A stretch of 5,572 nt of DNA, taken from positions 1 to 5,572 of the forward strand of contig CALZCR010000133.1 in the NCBI GenBank assembly GCA_945631445.1, in the 5' to 3' direction. How positions within the stretch are numbered: the first letter of the stretch is position 1; each line of letters begins with the position of its first letter. The DNA comes from an uncultured Corynebacterium sp. Lineage in GTDB: Bacteria > Actinomycetota > Actinomycetes > Mycobacteriales > Mycobacteriaceae. The notes under the pieces are model-generated. The model did not search any database, was not told the origin of the DNA, and saw only the letters and a list, made by a program, of their open reading frames with translations. Shown in pieces: positions 5,024 through 5,572 of the stretch. The position numbers were made by a program, and so were the translations under genes.

Positions 5024-5572
5024 TTAGAACGGGGGTTCATCATCAGCGCCGGACCCGCCGAAACCGCCGGCCGAGGGCGCGGAGTTCCACGGATCGTTCG
5101 CCGGCGCCTGGTTCTGCTGGTTCGGGTTGTTTCCGCCGGTGTTGCCACCGCCGCCGAAACCGCCGCCGGGGTTTCCGCCCCAGTTGCCGCCGCCAGCATT
5201 GCCACCGCCGCCAAAGCCGCCGCCGGGGTTTCCGCCCCAGTTGCCGCCGCCACCAGCGTTGCCGCCACCGCCAAATCCACCGCCACCGCCGCCTTCACGC
5301 GGGGTGCGGTTGACCTGGGCGGTCGCGAACTTCAGGGAGGGGCCGACCTCGTCGACCTCCACCTCGTAGACGGTGCGGTTGTCGCCGTCCTTGGTCTGGT
5401 AGGAGCGCTGCTTCAGACGGCCGTTGACGATGACGCGCTTGCCCTTCGAGAGGCTTTCCGCGACATTCTCAGCGGCCTGACGCCACACGTTGCAGGTCAA
5501 GAACAGGGCCTCGCCATCCTCGTACTGTCCCGCATCGCGGTTGTACACGCGCGGCGTCGAGGCGACTCGGAA
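5024..5572 (-). CDS. ssb: Single-stranded DNA-binding protein SSB (N-terminus outside window)
   Basis: The visible 182 residues begin [15 protein letters not shown] at the window edge. Comparison with mycobacterial SSB suggests that only about 30 N-terminal residues are missing. SSB tetramers coat and protect single-stranded DNA and recruit repair and replication proteins. The OB-fold part includes [19 protein letters not shown] and [19 protein letters not shown], ending near [14 protein letters not shown]. An unusually Gly-rich linker follows, with two almost identical 19-20 residue repeats, each containing [17 protein letters not shown]. Then come an Asn/Gln patch (NNPNQQNQ) and the acidic interaction tip DDEPPF. 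The stop is TAA (complement of 5024-5026). An apparent start at 5548 is only an internal Val codon. It is cotranscribed with rplI, most likely from a promoter beyond the window. Confidence 0.96.
   Translation of the reverse strand, partial: FRVASTPRVYNRDAGQYEDGEALFLTCNVWRQAAENVAESLSKGKRVIVNGRLKQRSYQTKDGDNRTVYEVEVDEVGPSLKFATAQVNRTPREGGGGGGFGGGGNAGGGGNWGGNPGGGFGGGGNAGGGNWGGNPGGGFGGGGNTGGNNPNQQNQAPANDPWNSAPSAGGFGGSGADDEPPF
5156..5272 (-). repeat. Tandem repeat encoding the SSB Gly-rich linker (57 + 60 bp)
   Basis: Two in-frame units, 5156-5212 (57 bp) and 5213-5272 (60 bp), are nearly identical in DNA sequence. The second unit carries one extra codon (a Gly) and a few third-base changes. A degenerate partial unit flanks them on the stop-codon side. 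Such a repeat can gain or lose whole units by slippage without shifting the frame, so linker length is likely to vary between strains. Confidence 0.85.

Overview
The window is high-GC actinobacterial chromosome, most likely from a Corynebacterium. The evidence is the minus-strand order ssb, rplI, dnaB (normally rpsF-ssb-rplI-dnaB), an SSB with a mycolata-type Gly-rich tail ending in DDEPPF, a DnaB without an intein, and strong GC preference at third codon positions. The species cannot be named from this sequence.

Left part (1-1984): the 3' end of a P1B-type copper-exporting ATPase is followed on the same strand by a complete MFS transporter that looks like the niacin transporter NiaP. A convergent 63-codon gene of unknown function meets the transporter tail to tail, and the two stop codons overlap. 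The 333 bp between the start of that small gene and the end of dnaB hold no convincing gene. They do hold two sequences resembling DtxR/IdeR iron boxes (2057-2075 and 2087-2105), a weaker GlxR-like site (2161-2176) and GC-rich hairpins just past the dnaB stop.

Right part (2318-5572, minus strand): ssb (cut by the window edge) and rplI form the distal part of an operon that seems to end at a hairpin at 4421-4445. dnaB follows after an unusually long 678 bp gap and appears to have its own promoter near 3913-3941. The gap contains a dense cluster of DnaA boxes: four perfect TTATCCACA matches plus four near matches within 277 bp. One pair forms a 10-bp inverted repeat, and an AT-rich tract lies between two other boxes. 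This is the most notable feature of the window. It suggests that DnaA controls the replicative helicase gene, or that the site is a DnaA-titrating or DnaA-reactivating locus.

The replication genes here belong together: SSB coats the unwound strand, DnaB unwinds the fork, and DnaA, which loads DnaB at the origin, probably binds upstream of dnaB. The transporter genes are separate accessory functions. No RNA genes, CRISPR arrays or insertion sequences were seen.
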